From: Paenibacillus sp. DCT19
Lineage (GTDB): Bacteria; Bacillota; Bacilli; Paenibacillales; Paenibacillaceae
NCBI RefSeq assembly: GCF_003268635.1
Contig: NZ_CP029639.1
Span: forward strand, 3,235,501 to 3,299,500
Length of the DNA: 64,000 nt
Direction of reading: 5' to 3'
Shown here: piece by piece, positions 1 through 8,895 of the stretch
Layout: each line of letters starts with the position of its first letter
How positions within the stretch are numbered: the first letter of the stretch is position 1
The notes under the pieces: model-generated
Databases searched by the model: none
What the model was told of the DNA's origin: nothing
The model's input: the letters and a program-made list of their open reading frames with translations, nothing else
Translations under genes and position numbers: made by a program

Positions 1-38
1 GTGAGACGAATCTCATCCCCTCACTGTAACCGACCGAT

Positions 39-1643
39 TTATTTGCCGTAGGTGTCATTGACCGCTTGAGTGGCTTCATCGCCTCCGGCAGCACGCCAAT
101 TCTGGACAAGAACATCGAAGTAATCAATATTCTCGCTACCCATAATAATCTTCGTGAAGCCTTCAGTCAGAATATCATCCAGTGTGGAGCCGTAATTTGA
201 CAGTACTTCTGGAGAAACTCCCCATAACGCTGTTTTGATATAGTTCTCGCTGTCCAACACCTTCTTGGCAAGACTATAGGCATTCTTCGGCGCTCCTTGC
301 TGCAAATAATCACCGACGGATCCTGGCGTTGCATTCTCCATAAACTCGACACTGTTGTTGTATTTCTGCCACATGCCCGAAGTGGTTAATCCGCTAGTGT
401 CTTTGGATTGAAGAGCTGCGGATACAGCCTCGTACTGCTCATAATCGGAGTTAGGATTAAGTACGCGGAACGCACCTACAACATGTGCAATATCGTTGTC
501 CAACAAGTCGGACAAGGTTTCATCAGATTCTTTACCACTGCCTTCGTCCACGATGTATGCGTAGTCGTTCAGGATTTTGATCACTTCTTGTGGGTTAGCG
601 AATCCTTTTTTCATGACAATATAACTGTTGTTAGCGAAGAAGATGGATTGCTTCGCTTCTTGCCCATCAATCGTAGGGATAAGATAAGGATAGAAGATGG
701 CGTCTTTGCCCAAATTGGATACCGTATCTACCCCAGGATTGTAACCCCACCATTGGTAGAAAGGCTGTATCCCCACTTTGCCTGCAACGATATCGGCATT
801 CATAGCATTAAAGTCTTTGATGGCGAACTCTGGATCAATGATGCCTTGTTTATACCAATCTGCCCAGTCAGCAAGTGCCTTCTTCATTTCCGGCTGGATT
901 GAGCCATAAGCCAGTTTTCCGGTGGAATCCTCAATCCACATATCTGGATGTGCGCCCCATCCAATTGCGAGCAGGTTCAAGTAATCTAGACTTTGATCTA
1001 CCGCGATGCCATAACCGCCGTGCTTCTCCATAAACTTCAATGCGATATCCTTGACATCACCCATTGAAGTAGGGTCTTTAAGACCAAGTTCTTCTTTCCA
1101 ATCGTTCCGAATCCAGACAAAGTCAGGTTGTTCAATTAATCCCCAGTGCATCTGAGGTATCCCGTACAATTTGCCGTCCTTCTTACCAGATTCGTAACTG
1201 TCCTTGTCCATTTCCATATAACTTTTAACTCGGTCTGAAGCGTGTTGATCAAACACTTCGGTTAGATCCATGACCATATCCGCTTCGATCAGCTGCTTCA
1301 ATTGAGAGGGGTTAACTCTGAATACGTCTGGTAGGTCATTGGATGCAATTGCGAGATTTAATTTGGTATTGTACTCATCACTAACCCAGTCCGTTTTGAC
1401 ATTAATATTGAACTTTTCCTGGTAGCGCCGTATCCATACATTGTTTGTAATATCGTCACCCTGCGGATATTTCGCAGCCGTGTGCTCAGATGTTACGGTA
1501 TGAATCGTTATGGTTCCTGAATCGCTGGTATCTGTGTCCGGATTCGTTGGATTTTGACCTACGCCGCTATCATTCGAGCAAGCTGCGAGTAGTACGGTTG
1601 ACATGAGTAAAGACAAAACCACAGATCTCGTTTTCTTGTTCAT
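39..1643 (-). CDS. Extracellular solute-binding lipoprotein of a carbohydrate ABC transporter (LipO-like)
   Basis: A 534-residue precursor with a lipoprotein signal: a Lys/Arg-rich start, a hydrophobic stretch and the lipobox LLAAC with the lipidated Cys at about residue 22, followed by a Ser/Asn/Gly linker. The mature part resembles large (about 500-560 aa) family 1 sugar-binding proteins of the LipO/YtcQ type, which capture oligosaccharides outside the membrane and hand them to LplB/LplC-like permeases. No permease gene is visible beside it; the operon may continue beyond the left edge, downstream of this minus-strand gene. A second protein of the same type lies at 59558-61234, and both have the C-terminal pattern 'KIIMGSENIDYFD' / 'KVIMGSDSLDNFD'. 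The sugar bound cannot be read from the sequence. Confidence 0.88.
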   Translation of the reverse strand: MNKKTRSVVLSLLMSTVLLAACSNDSGVGQNPTNPDTDTSDSGTITIHTVTSEHTAAKYPQGDDITNNVWIRRYQEKFNINVKTDWVSDEYNTKLNLAIASNDLPDVFRVNPSQLKQLIEADMVMDLTEVFDQHASDRVKSYMEMDKDSYESGKKDGKLYGIPQMHWGLIEQPDFVWIRNDWKEELGLKDPTSMGDVKDIALKFMEKHGGYGIAVDQSLDYLNLLAIGWGAHPDMWIEDSTGKLAYGSIQPEMKKALADWADWYKQGIIDPEFAIKDFNAMNADIVAGKVGIQPFYQWWGYNPGVDTVSNLGKDAIFYPYLIPTIDGQEAKQSIFFANNSYIVMKKGFANPQEVIKILNDYAYIVDEGSGKESDETLSDLLDNDIAHVVGAFRVLNPNSDYEQYEAVSAALQSKDTSGLTTSGMWQKYNNSVEFMENATPGSVGDYLQQGAPKNAYSLAKKVLDSENYIKTALWGVSPEVLSNYGSTLDDILTEGFTKIIMGSENIDYFDVLVQNWRAAGGDEATQAVNDTYGK

Positions 1644-2009
1644 GTACTTTCCCCCTTAATAGCCATAATGGAGTGAATGGTGCCTTGAAAATATTGTAAT
1701 CGAGAACGGAATATCGGGATATAAACGTTATTGACGAAAAGCACTAAGTTTTTTTACTTTATCAAATCACAGAGGAAAAGTGAATCGAAGGTACCATGCA
1801 CTAATTTTACTAATGTCTGATCTTATTTTTACTTCGAAGGAAAATCAATATTTAGATGAACATTTCAACATATGAAAAATTCACAATAGAAAAAACATAT
1901 CTCCGCTGATCATATTGCGTATACCTCACATCCGCACACGCACCTTGAAAAACAACAAAAAGTAGCACATCTCAACGTCGAATACTACTATTTTTTCAGT
2001 TATCCAATC
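1644..2009. other. Intergenic region, no gene seen
   Basis: About 370 AT-rich bases between the divergent lipoprotein gene and the P450 remnant. It must contain the minus-strand promoter of the binding protein, but I could not assign -35/-10 boxes with confidence. A weak imperfect hairpin with a T-run lies near 1957-1996. No conserved coding frame was found. Confidence 0.5.
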
Positions 2010-2264
2010 GTGGTTCAGAAGAGAGCGAATCCTGGAGAGGACATTATATCTGACCTACTCGCGGTAGAGGTTGTTCGAACAACGATGTTGTTACTTGGAG
2101 CAGGTATTGAATCAACCAGCCATATGATATCGAGCATGTTCTACTCCTTATTGTATGATGATGCAACATTGTACAAGCAATTGAGAGAAGACCCTGGCCT
2201 GGTGCCTAACACCGTTGAAGAAATGCTCCGTTATCGTTTCCAGATCTCGAAGAGACATCGCTAG
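2010..2264 (+). pseudogene. Cytochrome P450 remnant (I-helix to K-helix fragment)
   Basis: An 84-codon open frame with two P450 landmarks. 'ANPGEDIISDLLAVE' followed by 'LLLGAGIEST' corresponds to the region leading into the oxygen-binding I-helix (A-G-x-E-[ST]-T). 'TVEEMLRYR' matches the K-helix ExxR motif. A full P450 is about 400 residues and has a heme-binding Cys loop; neither the N-terminal half nor the Cys loop is present here, and the residues normally found between 'LLAVE' and the I-helix are missing. There is no ribosome site before the GTG at 2010. I read it as a decayed fragment, not a functional gene. Confidence 0.7.
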
Positions 2265-2343
2265 CCACTTCTGCACCTGGCCAAAGTCTGATTCGTTTAC
2301 CCTTGCAAGTCATCTAAGATAGAAATATCAGAGAAAGTCAGAA

Positions 2344-2360
2344 GGTCAAAAAAGGTCAAA
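2344..2360 (+). promoter_or_regulatory. CtsR operator (heptad direct repeat)
   Basis: Two tandem heptads GGTCAAA separated by AAA, a complete match to the CtsR consensus (A/G)GTCAAA-NAN-(A/G)GTCAAA. CtsR represses class III heat-shock genes in Firmicutes. The next gene is the small heat-shock protein at 2516, so this is its likely operator, although it lies about 78 bases upstream of the best sigma-A -35 box. Confidence 0.8.
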
Positions 2361-2437
2361 AACTAAGAAAAAAAGATCTATTTCGGTATAACAGGCCATA
2401 TTGCAAAAATATCGTTTGTTTTCGTTTTTCTCGCATT

Positions 2438-2466
2438 TTGATGATCATTTATTAGCGGATTATAAT
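2438..2466 (+). promoter_or_regulatory. Sigma-A promoter of hsp20
   Basis: TTGATG at 2438-2443, a 17-base spacer, and a perfect TATAAT at 2461-2466, about 50 bases before the start codon of the small heat-shock gene. Confidence 0.75.
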
Positions 2467-2515
2467 CGTAGATGTAAGCAACAACATACCAATCATATTT
2501 AAGGAGATGATGTTA

Positions 2516-2959
2516 ATGTTTGAGATGACTCCGTTTCGCAAACGAAATGAAGACCTGTTCGGACACATGCTGAAATCCTTCAATGATATGTTTGACAATC
2601 CATGGGTATCTCCCCTGGGCAATAGCAATCAGCCATTCCGAACCGATATTCGTGAAGACGAGGACAAGTATTGGATTGAGGCGGATCTTCCGGGAATCGC
2701 AAAACAAGATATTGATATTCAGGTTCAAGGCAATGAATTGATTATTCGAGCGAAACGTCATGATTTTCAAGAGCATAAGGATGATTCCAATCTTATTATT
2801 CGGCAGGAGCGCCGATCAGGAGAATTCCTTCGACGTTTCTATGTAGAACGAATTGATGAAGACAATATCAAAGCCAGATTGGAAGATGGCGTGTTAAAGC
2901 TTGAAGTTCCGAAACGCTCAGGGGATGAGAACAACCAGAAACGCATTCAGATTGATTAA
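2516..2959 (+). CDS. Small heat-shock protein, Hsp20/alpha-crystallin family
   Basis: 147 residues from ATG 2516. This start is chosen over ATG 2507 because AAGGAG at 2501-2506 lies nine bases upstream of it. The protein has a Phe-rich N-terminal arm, then the alpha-crystallin domain from about residue 40 ('FRTDIREDEDKYWIEADLPG', 'I..QVQGNELIIRAKR', 'GEFLRRFYV', 'DGVLKLEVPK') and a short charged tail. Hsp20 proteins are ATP-independent cytosolic holdases that bind unfolding proteins. Monocistronic: a sigma-A promoter and a perfect CtsR operator lie upstream and a terminator hairpin follows at 3026. CtsR control is inferred from the operator only. Confidence 0.95.
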   Translation: MFEMTPFRKRNEDLFGHMLKSFNDMFDNPWVSPLGNSNQPFRTDIREDEDKYWIEADLPGIAKQDIDIQVQGNELIIRAKRHDFQEHKDDSNLIIRQERRSGEFLRRFYVERIDEDNIKARLEDGVLKLEVPKRSGDENNQKRIQID

Positions 2960-3025
2960 TATGACGATAACACTTACGAAAGATACTCCTCAAGTTACAC
3001 AGTATAGGTATTAAATATTGAATTC

Positions 3026-3060
3026 AATCCTCCATGGCAACATGGGGGATTTCTTTATTT
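3026..3060 (+). terminator. Rho-independent terminator after hsp20
   Basis: Stem ATCCTCCATG/CATGGGGGAT around a GCAA tetraloop, followed by a T-rich tract. Confidence 0.8.
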
Positions 3061-3166
3061 TGGAGAGCTTAAGGGCCAAAGTTAAACTAGAAGTAAACAG
3101 GTTGATCACCGAGATGTAACTTAGCCTCTATATAATGAAAGCCATAACAGAAAGGAAGTGTTGTGG

Positions 3167-3882
3167 TTGCTTACTATCAATAACGTAGTCAAACGTCGTG
3201 GGAATCAACAAATATTATCAGGTATAAGCTTCAAAGCCGAACCTGGTAGAGTAACGGGTTTTTTAGGTCCGAACGGGGCAGGTAAAAGCTCTACACTCCG
3301 CATCCTGCTCGGATTAGATCGCGCCACCTCAGGGAGCGCATTAATTAATGGGTTTCCATTCAGAGAATTACAGCATCCCCTAACTACAATAGGTGCTGCA
3401 CTTGATGGATCAGGAGCTCATCGTATGCGAACAGGACGAGCACACTTGCGCTGGATTGCTCGTGCAGCGGGATTGTCGCTCACACGTGTTGAGGAAGTTT
3501 TGGAAATCGTAGGTCTGAGTGGCGCGGCTGGTAAAAGAGTAGGCAGTTACTCCCTTGGTATGGGGAAAAGGCTTGGAATGGCGGCTGCATTACTTGGTGA
3601 TCCGCAAATATTGGTATTCGATGAACCTGTAAACGGGCTCGATCCAGAGGGTATTCGCTGGATTAGGAGGTTTTACGTGAGCGTGCAGAGTCTGGAAATA
3701 CGGTGCTACTATCAAGTCATCTCATGGGAGAACTTGCAGAGACGGTTGATGATGTGGTGATCATTCAGAAGGGGAAAATCGTTGCAGATGGAACGTTGGA
3801 AGAAGTTACGGGCAACTATACCACGTTAGAGGAAGCTTTTTTTGCGCTTACAACAACGGAAAATGCAGGTGATGTTGGGTGA
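3167..3882 (+). CDS. ABC transporter ATP-binding protein (frameshifted as read)
   Basis: ATPase of an ABC-2 exporter. The Walker A motif 'GPNGAGKSST', the signature 'YSLGMGKRLGMAAALL' and Walker B 'ILVFDEPVNGLDP' are all in the first frame. After 'GIRWIRR' the frame breaks at the TTTT run 3671-3674. One extra T restores 'FLRERAESGNTVLLSSHLMGEL' (including the H-loop His) through to a stop at 3880-3882, giving about 238 residues, normal for the family. As read, translation ends at 3760. TTG 3167 is preferred because AAAGGA at 3151-3156 sits ten bases upstream; TTG 3161 and GTG 3158 are alternatives. The restored stop overlaps the next gene's GTG, so the three genes form one translationally coupled operon. 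Substrate unknown; bacitracin- or lantibiotic-type exporters have this layout. Confidence 0.85.
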
Positions 3883-4628
3883 GAGCTTTCAACGCGGAAA
3901 TGTCTAAATTGTTCTCCCTTCCGAGCATCTGGCTTGCCTGCTTCATTGGAGCGTTTGCCCCAGCAATCTTTGCTGGCTTGGATAGTCTCGCAGAAAAAGA
4001 GGATATTATCGCTGGAATTAGCACAAGGTTAGCGGAAGTTGGATATGTCGGATTAGGTTTTGGTGTGCAAGGAGTTATCATCCTTGGTGTGCTTGCTGTA
4101 AGCAGTGAGTATTTCATAGAGAGCAGTGAATCTGGTGGAGGACGACAGATTACAACAAGTTTATCTGCAGTGCCATCCCGACTTCATTTTCTGTTGGCAA
4201 AGGCAGGGGCTGCGACAGCAATCAGCCTATTGTTATGTATAATGGCTATTGTGACAATTGTGCTATCAACTAAGTTAATTCTTGGTGAATATGCTCCCAC
4301 ATTTGAATGGTTCAGGCTTTTCGGTGCAGTTTGCTACTGGGTGTTCACTGCGCTCATAGCGTTCGGGCTTACTGTTCTAACCAAGAATAGTATTATCCCA
4401 CTCACTATACTTATGATAAATTCATCTGTTGTTTCATTTAGTATCTTGCTTGCCAAGGTTACAACATTAGCGGTGTATTTACCAGATCGCGCCGGCATTG
4501 ATATGTTTATGTCGATGAGCGACAGATATCACACTCCACTCACAGGTGGCTTGGTCATGTTTACATGGGTAGTTGTTCTTATGATTGTTGCAGCTGTTGT
4601 ATTTCATAGGAGGGATGTTGCATCATGA
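3879..4628 (+). CDS. ABC-2 type exporter permease subunit 1
   Basis: 249 residues with about six hydrophobic segments and the ABC-2 permease layout: a cytosolic start ('RAFNAEMSKLFSLPSIWLAC'), first membrane helix, a segment with 'SSEY.....GGRQITTSL' typical of BcrB/NatB-like and lantibiotic-immunity permeases, then four further helices. Starts at GTG 3879, overlapping the restored stop of the ATPase gene by four bases (GTGA); AGGTGAT lies upstream as a possible ribosome site. It ends overlapping the next permease by ATGA. The two permeases probably form a heteromer with the ATPase dimer in the cytoplasmic membrane. Confidence 0.85.
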   Translation: MRAFNAEMSKLFSLPSIWLACFIGAFAPAIFAGLDSLAEKEDIIAGISTRLAEVGYVGLGFGVQGVIILGVLAVSSEYFIESSESGGGRQITTSLSAVPSRLHFLLAKAGAATAISLLLCIMAIVTIVLSTKLILGEYAPTFEWFRLFGAVCYWVFTALIAFGLTVLTKNSIIPLTILMINSSVVSFSILLAKVTTLAVYLPDRAGIDMFMSMSDRYHTPLTGGLVMFTWVVVLMIVAAVVFHRRDVAS

Positions 4629-5389
4629 ATATCTCTTCTAGTAAAAAAATCCCACGAATTTTGTTTAGTGAACTAAATAAATTAGTTACACTGCCATGGA
4701 TTTGGATCACACTGATAAGTACATTCATAGCTAATTTATGTTTCGTAGCAGCTTTCACTTCTGCTTCTGCTGGTTTGCATGAGACAGTAGGGACGCAAAA
4801 TACATTAGATATAGGACTTGCGTCCATGGTATATCTTCAGGCGGGCTTCATGATTCTCGGTACTTTAGCTACTTGTTCGGAGTATACGGGTGGACAGATA
4901 CGAACGACTTTAATTACTGTACCTTGGCGTGGCCTACAATTATCCATGAAACATGTAGCATTGGCCATCATAACCATTCCTGCGGCATTTATAATTGTTT
5001 TATCTGGCGTGCTATATCCGTTATTCATAATGAGAGACACTGTGGCAGGGATTGAACTAGATATGATCATAAAATCATTAGTAGGCGCGACTGGCTATTT
5101 AACATTAACCACACTTCTCAGTGCAGCGGTAGGTGCTATAGTAAAAAGAACGACGCCTGCTTTAGTGGTGCTGCTTTCATATTATTTTGTACTGAGTCCA
5201 TTGTCGAGAGACTTGTTACCTCGTATTAGAGATTACTTTCCAGATACGGCAGGATTGTATATGTACATACCGCCTTCCTCTGATGTAATTAATCACTTTA
5301 CACCCTTACAAGGGGCAGGCATTTCTTTGTTATGGACACTAACCTTCATTACATTAGCGATTCTACTGTATCTTAAGCGAGATGCTTAA
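4625..5389 (+). CDS. ABC-2 type exporter permease subunit 2
   Basis: 254 residues with about six membrane helices and the same plan as the preceding permease. 'RILFSELNKLVTLPWIWITL' parallels 'RAFNAEMSKLFSLPSIWLAC', and 'TCSEYTGGQIRTTLITVP' parallels 'SSEYFIES..GGGRQITTSLSAVP', so the two are diverged paralogs. The start overlaps the previous stop (ATGA, 4625-4628), and AGGAGG at 4608-4613 lies in the end of the upstream gene. This is the last gene of the exporter operon; the convergent AraC gene ends 48 bases downstream. No dedicated two-component system or peptide gene lies next to it, so drug or peptide resistance remains a guess. Confidence 0.85.
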   Translation: MNISSSKKIPRILFSELNKLVTLPWIWITLISTFIANLCFVAAFTSASAGLHETVGTQNTLDIGLASMVYLQAGFMILGTLATCSEYTGGQIRTTLITVPWRGLQLSMKHVALAIITIPAAFIIVLSGVLYPLFIMRDTVAGIELDMIIKSLVGATGYLTLTTLLSAAVGAIVKRTTPALVVLLSYYFVLSPLSRDLLPRIRDYFPDTAGLYMYIPPSSDVINHFTPLQGAGISLLWTLTFITLAILLYLKRDA

Positions 5390-5437
5390 GCGTAGAGCTT
5401 ATGAATTCATTCTACTGAAATTAACGAATAAATATAG

Positions 5438-6328
5438 TTATTCCAGACGAAACGGATGATTGACCCATCTCTTGCGATACTGGTGGGGCGTGACATCCAT
5501 CTGTTCCTTGAATAATTTGCAGAAGTAAGATACGTTACTCAAGCCGATTTCCTCCGCAATGAGCGAGATCGGTTTATTTGTTGTAGTTAACAAGCGAACA
5601 GACTGATGAATTCTGCGAGCAGCAATAAACTGAGAAATGCTGACCCCAGTGGCGTTTTTGAATAAATGTGAAAGGTGATAGGAAGATAGGTGCAACGATT
5701 GAGCCAGCTCATCTAAACGAAAAGGAACATGATAATTTTTTTCGATCCAGCCCAGGATTCGCTCTACTTGATGATTTTTGCGTTCGGTTGGGGAGACGGC
5801 TGAGTTGACCTCGAAGTCATTCCATAACGGTTTGAGATGATGTAGGAAGTTCACCAGAAACAGTGAAATTTCTTCTAACCGATTCGATTCGTCCCAATGG
5901 GACATTTGCTCTTGAAAGCTCTTGAATAAGTGAACCAAAATGTGCTGATCATCCAGATCATAGAAGCAGGGCGAGGACAGTTTCCCTACATAAATATGTC
6001 TGAAAAACGCATGTAAAACAGGCCATTTCTCAAAATAGGCTTCAAACATAGCGGGCTCGAAAATAGCCAAAGATCGTTCAAAACATTGATTGTTGGAATA
6101 ATCCAATCTCAGGTGATGGAGCTGATACGGCTGAAAAATGCAGAACATGCCCTGCTTAATATCATAGCTTCGATTATTAACAATCATCGTTCCACTACCT
6201 TGGTGGATCAATAACAATTCGATGCCTAAGTGAGAATGAAATGTCTCCATATGCTCGTTATTTATACTTTTCCGCCTATACCCGAAATGAAGGGTATTTT
6301 CATTGAACTTGTACAGATCATATCGCAT
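5438..6328 (-). CDS. AraC family transcriptional regulator
   Basis: 296 residues: an N-terminal cupin-like sensing domain ('ETFHSHLGIELLLIHQGSGTMIVNNRSYDIKQGMFCIFQPYQLHHL', residues about 28-73) and a C-terminal pair of helix-turn-helix motifs from about residue 190 ('IEKNYHVPFRLDELAQSLHLSSYHLSHLFKNATGVSISQFI', 'ISLIAEEIGLSNVSYFCKLFKEQMDVTPHQYRKRW'). Divergent from the Gfo/Idh gene at 6492 across 163 bases, so it probably controls that gene and perhaps the ROK kinase after it. The ligand is likely a sugar or sugar derivative, inferred from the domain and neighbours. Confidence 0.9.
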   Translation of the reverse strand: MRYDLYKFNENTLHFGYRRKSINNEHMETFHSHLGIELLLIHQGSGTMIVNNRSYDIKQGMFCIFQPYQLHHLRLDYSNNQCFERSLAIFEPAMFEAYFEKWPVLHAFFRHIYVGKLSSPCFYDLDDQHILVHLFKSFQEQMSHWDESNRLEEISLFLVNFLHHLKPLWNDFEVNSAVSPTERKNHQVERILGWIEKNYHVPFRLDELAQSLHLSSYHLSHLFKNATGVSISQFIAARRIHQSVRLLTTTNKPISLIAEEIGLSNVSYFCKLFKEQMDVTPHQYRKRWVNHPFRLE

Positions 6329-6491
6329 ACCTCAACATCTCTCCCCTGTATTGTTATCCAGCATGTTTACTATAACGAAGCTCCTTCAAAACCGCAACAT
6401 AGCGTTATTTTATCCACATTACAGGATCACAATAGACCGTTATCCTAAGATACCATGATGTTAAGAGCATCTAATGTGAAGAGGGGGATTT

Positions 6492-7646
6492 ATGATGTTA
6501 AAGGTAGCGATTATAGGTACAGGGGCTATTTCCAACGCTCATATCCATAGTTATTTGCAATTTGGAGAGCGATGCGAGATTGTAGCGCTGTGTGATCTGT
6601 ATCCTGACAAAGCTGAAGCAAAAAAGAGTGAATTTAATCTGAACGCCAAAATTGTTAGCGATTACAAAGAGCTGCTTCACGCGGGGATTGATCTGATCTC
6701 GATCTGTCTGCCTCCGTATGAACATGCGCCGATCGCTGTTGATTTTCTGAATGCGGGGAGTCATGTATTGGTTGAGAAACCGATGGCATCATCGCTTGAA
6801 GAATGCGATCTAATGATTGAAGCCGCCCAGAAGAGCGGCAAGGTACTGTCGGTTGTGGCACAAAATCGGTTCACAAATCCAATCATGAAACTGAAAAATA
6901 TGCTGGATACTGGACTTGCGGGAGCAATCCTGCATGCACAGGTAGATTCATTCTGGTGGAGAGGTCATTGTTACTATGATCTCTGGTGGCGTGGTACTTG
7001 GGAGAAAGAGGGCGGCGGCTGCACGTTGAATCATGCGGTTCATCATATTGATGCCCTGCTCTGGATGATGGGACGTCCTGATCAGGTGCAGGCGTTCATG
7101 AGCAATGTCGCGCATGATAATGCTGAAGTCGAAGATATATCCATTGCGATGCTTCGTTATCCGAATGGAGCACTGGGACAGATCACGAGTTCGGTTGTGC
7201 ATCATGGTGAAGAGCAACAGTTCATTTTTCAAGGGCAACATGCTCGAATCTCAGCTCCTTGGAAAATTACGGCCTCCTCTTCACGAGCGAACGGATTTCC
7301 TAAGAAAAATGTGGAGCTTGAGGAACAGCTTCAAGAGGCGTATGATCACCTACCGAATCTACCTTACGAAGGACATACCGCTCAAATTGACAATGTCTTG
7401 ACTGCCATTGAATCAGGGGAGCCGCCGCTAGTTGATGGAACAAGTGGTCGCAGCACCTTGGAGATGATCACAGCGATTTATAAATCAGCTAGTACAGGTG
7501 AGAATGTTAGCTTGCCACTTGTAGCTGGTGATCCCTTCTACACAAGAGCAGATGTTCAGCAACATGCGATTCACTTTTATGAGAAAAGCGGTCATGTTGA
7601 GAATTTCACGGAACAACAGATTACTATTGGTAGAACAAAGGAATGA
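6492..7646 (+). CDS. Gfo/Idh/MocA family oxidoreductase
   Basis: 384 residues. The N-terminal Rossmann fold has 'AIIGTGAISNAHIHSY' (GxGxxxxxH dinucleotide loop) and the family motif 'HVLVEKPMASS' with the catalytic-region Lys. The C-terminal alpha/beta domain includes 'GGGCTLNHAVHHIDALLWMMG', where the His-x-x-x-Asp pattern fits a sugar or inositol dehydrogenase active site. Such enzymes oxidise or reduce sugars with NAD(P). ATG 6492 follows GAGGGGG closely; ATG 6495 is equally possible. It faces an AraC regulator and is followed by an AT-rich terminator and a ROK sugar kinase, suggesting catabolism of an unidentified sugar. Confidence 0.92.
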   Translation: MMLKVAIIGTGAISNAHIHSYLQFGERCEIVALCDLYPDKAEAKKSEFNLNAKIVSDYKELLHAGIDLISICLPPYEHAPIAVDFLNAGSHVLVEKPMASSLEECDLMIEAAQKSGKVLSVVAQNRFTNPIMKLKNMLDTGLAGAILHAQVDSFWWRGHCYYDLWWRGTWEKEGGGCTLNHAVHHIDALLWMMGRPDQVQAFMSNVAHDNAEVEDISIAMLRYPNGALGQITSSVVHHGEEQQFIFQGQHARISAPWKITASSSRANGFPKKNVELEEQLQEAYDHLPNLPYEGHTAQIDNVLTAIESGEPPLVDGTSGRSTLEMITAIYKSASTGENVSLPLVAGDPFYTRADVQQHAIHFYEKSGHVENFTEQQITIGRTKE

Positions 7647-7659
7647 ACTATTAAAAGTC

Positions 7660-7698
7660 AAAACACAAAACGTCTGATATCGATGTTTTGTGTTTTTT
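7660..7698 (+). terminator. Terminator after the Gfo/Idh gene
   Basis: Perfect 12-bp stem AAAACACAAAAC/GTTTTGTGTTTT with a 13-base loop and a T-run. It is AT-rich, so strength is uncertain. It could act in both directions. Confidence 0.6.
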
Positions 7699-7821
7699 GG
7701 TTCAACCTCTGACATAAGTTTTTGTGTGAAAAGCCATCCCATAATAGTCTCATATGTCCATTCATTATAGGCATGAAGTATTTTACAATAATCTAAACCT
7801 ATGAGAACGGAGATCAAAATC

Positions 7822-8817
7822 ATGAGTAACTATGTTATAGGCATTGACCTCGGTGGAACCAATATTAAGTCTGCCATCTTCAACATGGATTTTCAAATTG
7901 TTCACGAAAGAAGCGATCCGACGCAAGCAGCTAAGGGGCCAGCTCATGTATTACATAGAATTCAAGAAATTATTCAAGAGATGCTGCTGCACGAAGGTAT
8001 CGATCAGTCTTCAATTAAATGCATGGGTATGGGCATTCCGGGGTTACTTGATCCAGAGGAAGGGCTGTCTATTTTCTCACCTAATTTTCCTGGTTGGGAA
8101 AACATTCATGTAGTGAATGTGATGAAAGAACATTTTGAGTTTCCAGTCTTCATTGATAATGATGTTCGGGTAAACATGTATGGTGAATGGCTGTTCGGTG
8201 CAGGCGTTGGATATCGCAACCTGGTATTAATCACATTAGGCACGGGTCTAGGATCGGGTATCGTGAATGATGGGAGGGTGGTTTACGGTACAACATCAAG
8301 CGCAGGTGAAATTGGACATATGAATATGTTCCGGGAAGGGCGACCTTGTCGGTGTGGAAGCTCGGGCTGTCTAGGCAGATATGTATCTGCAGTAGGCATG
8401 GTTAGAACGTTTACTGACAAGCTTGAAGAAGGTCGATCAAGTATCATCCTGGAATGGGTAGGAGACGACTGGACGACAATTACAGCCCATCTGATATCAG
8501 AGGCATACGATCTTGGAGATGCGCTTGCGATCGAAGTGATGCATGAAACCGGAACCATTCTTGGATTTGGACTAGCGAATGTGATTAACTTATTGAATCC
8601 AGAAGTCGTTATCGTGGGAGGTGGAATGTCGGCTGCGGGGGATCGCTTACTTGAAACAGTACGAGATACCGTTAGAAAACATGCCTTAGCACTTGCATCC
8701 AGTTCTTGTGAAATCGTTCAAGCTACATTGGGTAGACAAGCAGGTATGATTGGTGCGGCTGCGTACGCAAACAAACAAATGAATTCTAACAGCAACAAAA
8801 GTATCTTAAACGATTAG
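7822..8817 (+). CDS. ROK family sugar kinase (glucokinase-like)
   Basis: 331 residues from ATG 7822. GGAG at 7809-7812 lies about nine bases upstream, so this is preferred to ATG 7801, and the protein then begins directly with the phosphate-binding 'YVIGIDLGGTNIKSA'. The active-site region 'VFIDNDVRVNMYGEW' contains the expected Asp, and 'ITLGTGLGSGIV' is the second phosphate loop. The zinc loop is 'CRCGSSGCLGRYVS': all three Cys are present, but the usual Glu after GCxx is replaced by Gly. There is no N-terminal helix-turn-helix, so this is a kinase, not a ROK repressor. It probably phosphorylates a hexose released in the AraC/Gfo-Idh pathway. Confidence 0.9.
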   Translation: MSNYVIGIDLGGTNIKSAIFNMDFQIVHERSDPTQAAKGPAHVLHRIQEIIQEMLLHEGIDQSSIKCMGMGIPGLLDPEEGLSIFSPNFPGWENIHVVNVMKEHFEFPVFIDNDVRVNMYGEWLFGAGVGYRNLVLITLGTGLGSGIVNDGRVVYGTTSSAGEIGHMNMFREGRPCRCGSSGCLGRYVSAVGMVRTFTDKLEEGRSSIILEWVGDDWTTITAHLISEAYDLGDALAIEVMHETGTILGFGLANVINLLNPEVVIVGGGMSAAGDRLLETVRDTVRKHALALASSSCEIVQATLGRQAGMIGAAAYANKQMNSNSNKSILND

Positions 8818-8895
8818 CGTGTGCTAGAACACAGAAGGAAGAAAATTATCGGTTGATCATTCCAAGTGTTCTAGTTCATTATGCAGATAATTGTC

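Noticed and set aside
408..902. 164-codon plus-strand open frame
   Set aside because: Lies antisense within the binding-protein gene; no ribosome site and no protein-like motifs.
1957..1996. Hairpin with T-run before the P450 remnant
   Set aside because: The stem is short and mismatched, and no gene ends nearby.
7485..7823. 112-codon minus-strand open frame across the Gfo/Idh end and terminator
   Set aside because: Covers a real gene end, a terminator hairpin and an intergenic gap; composition unlike a protein.
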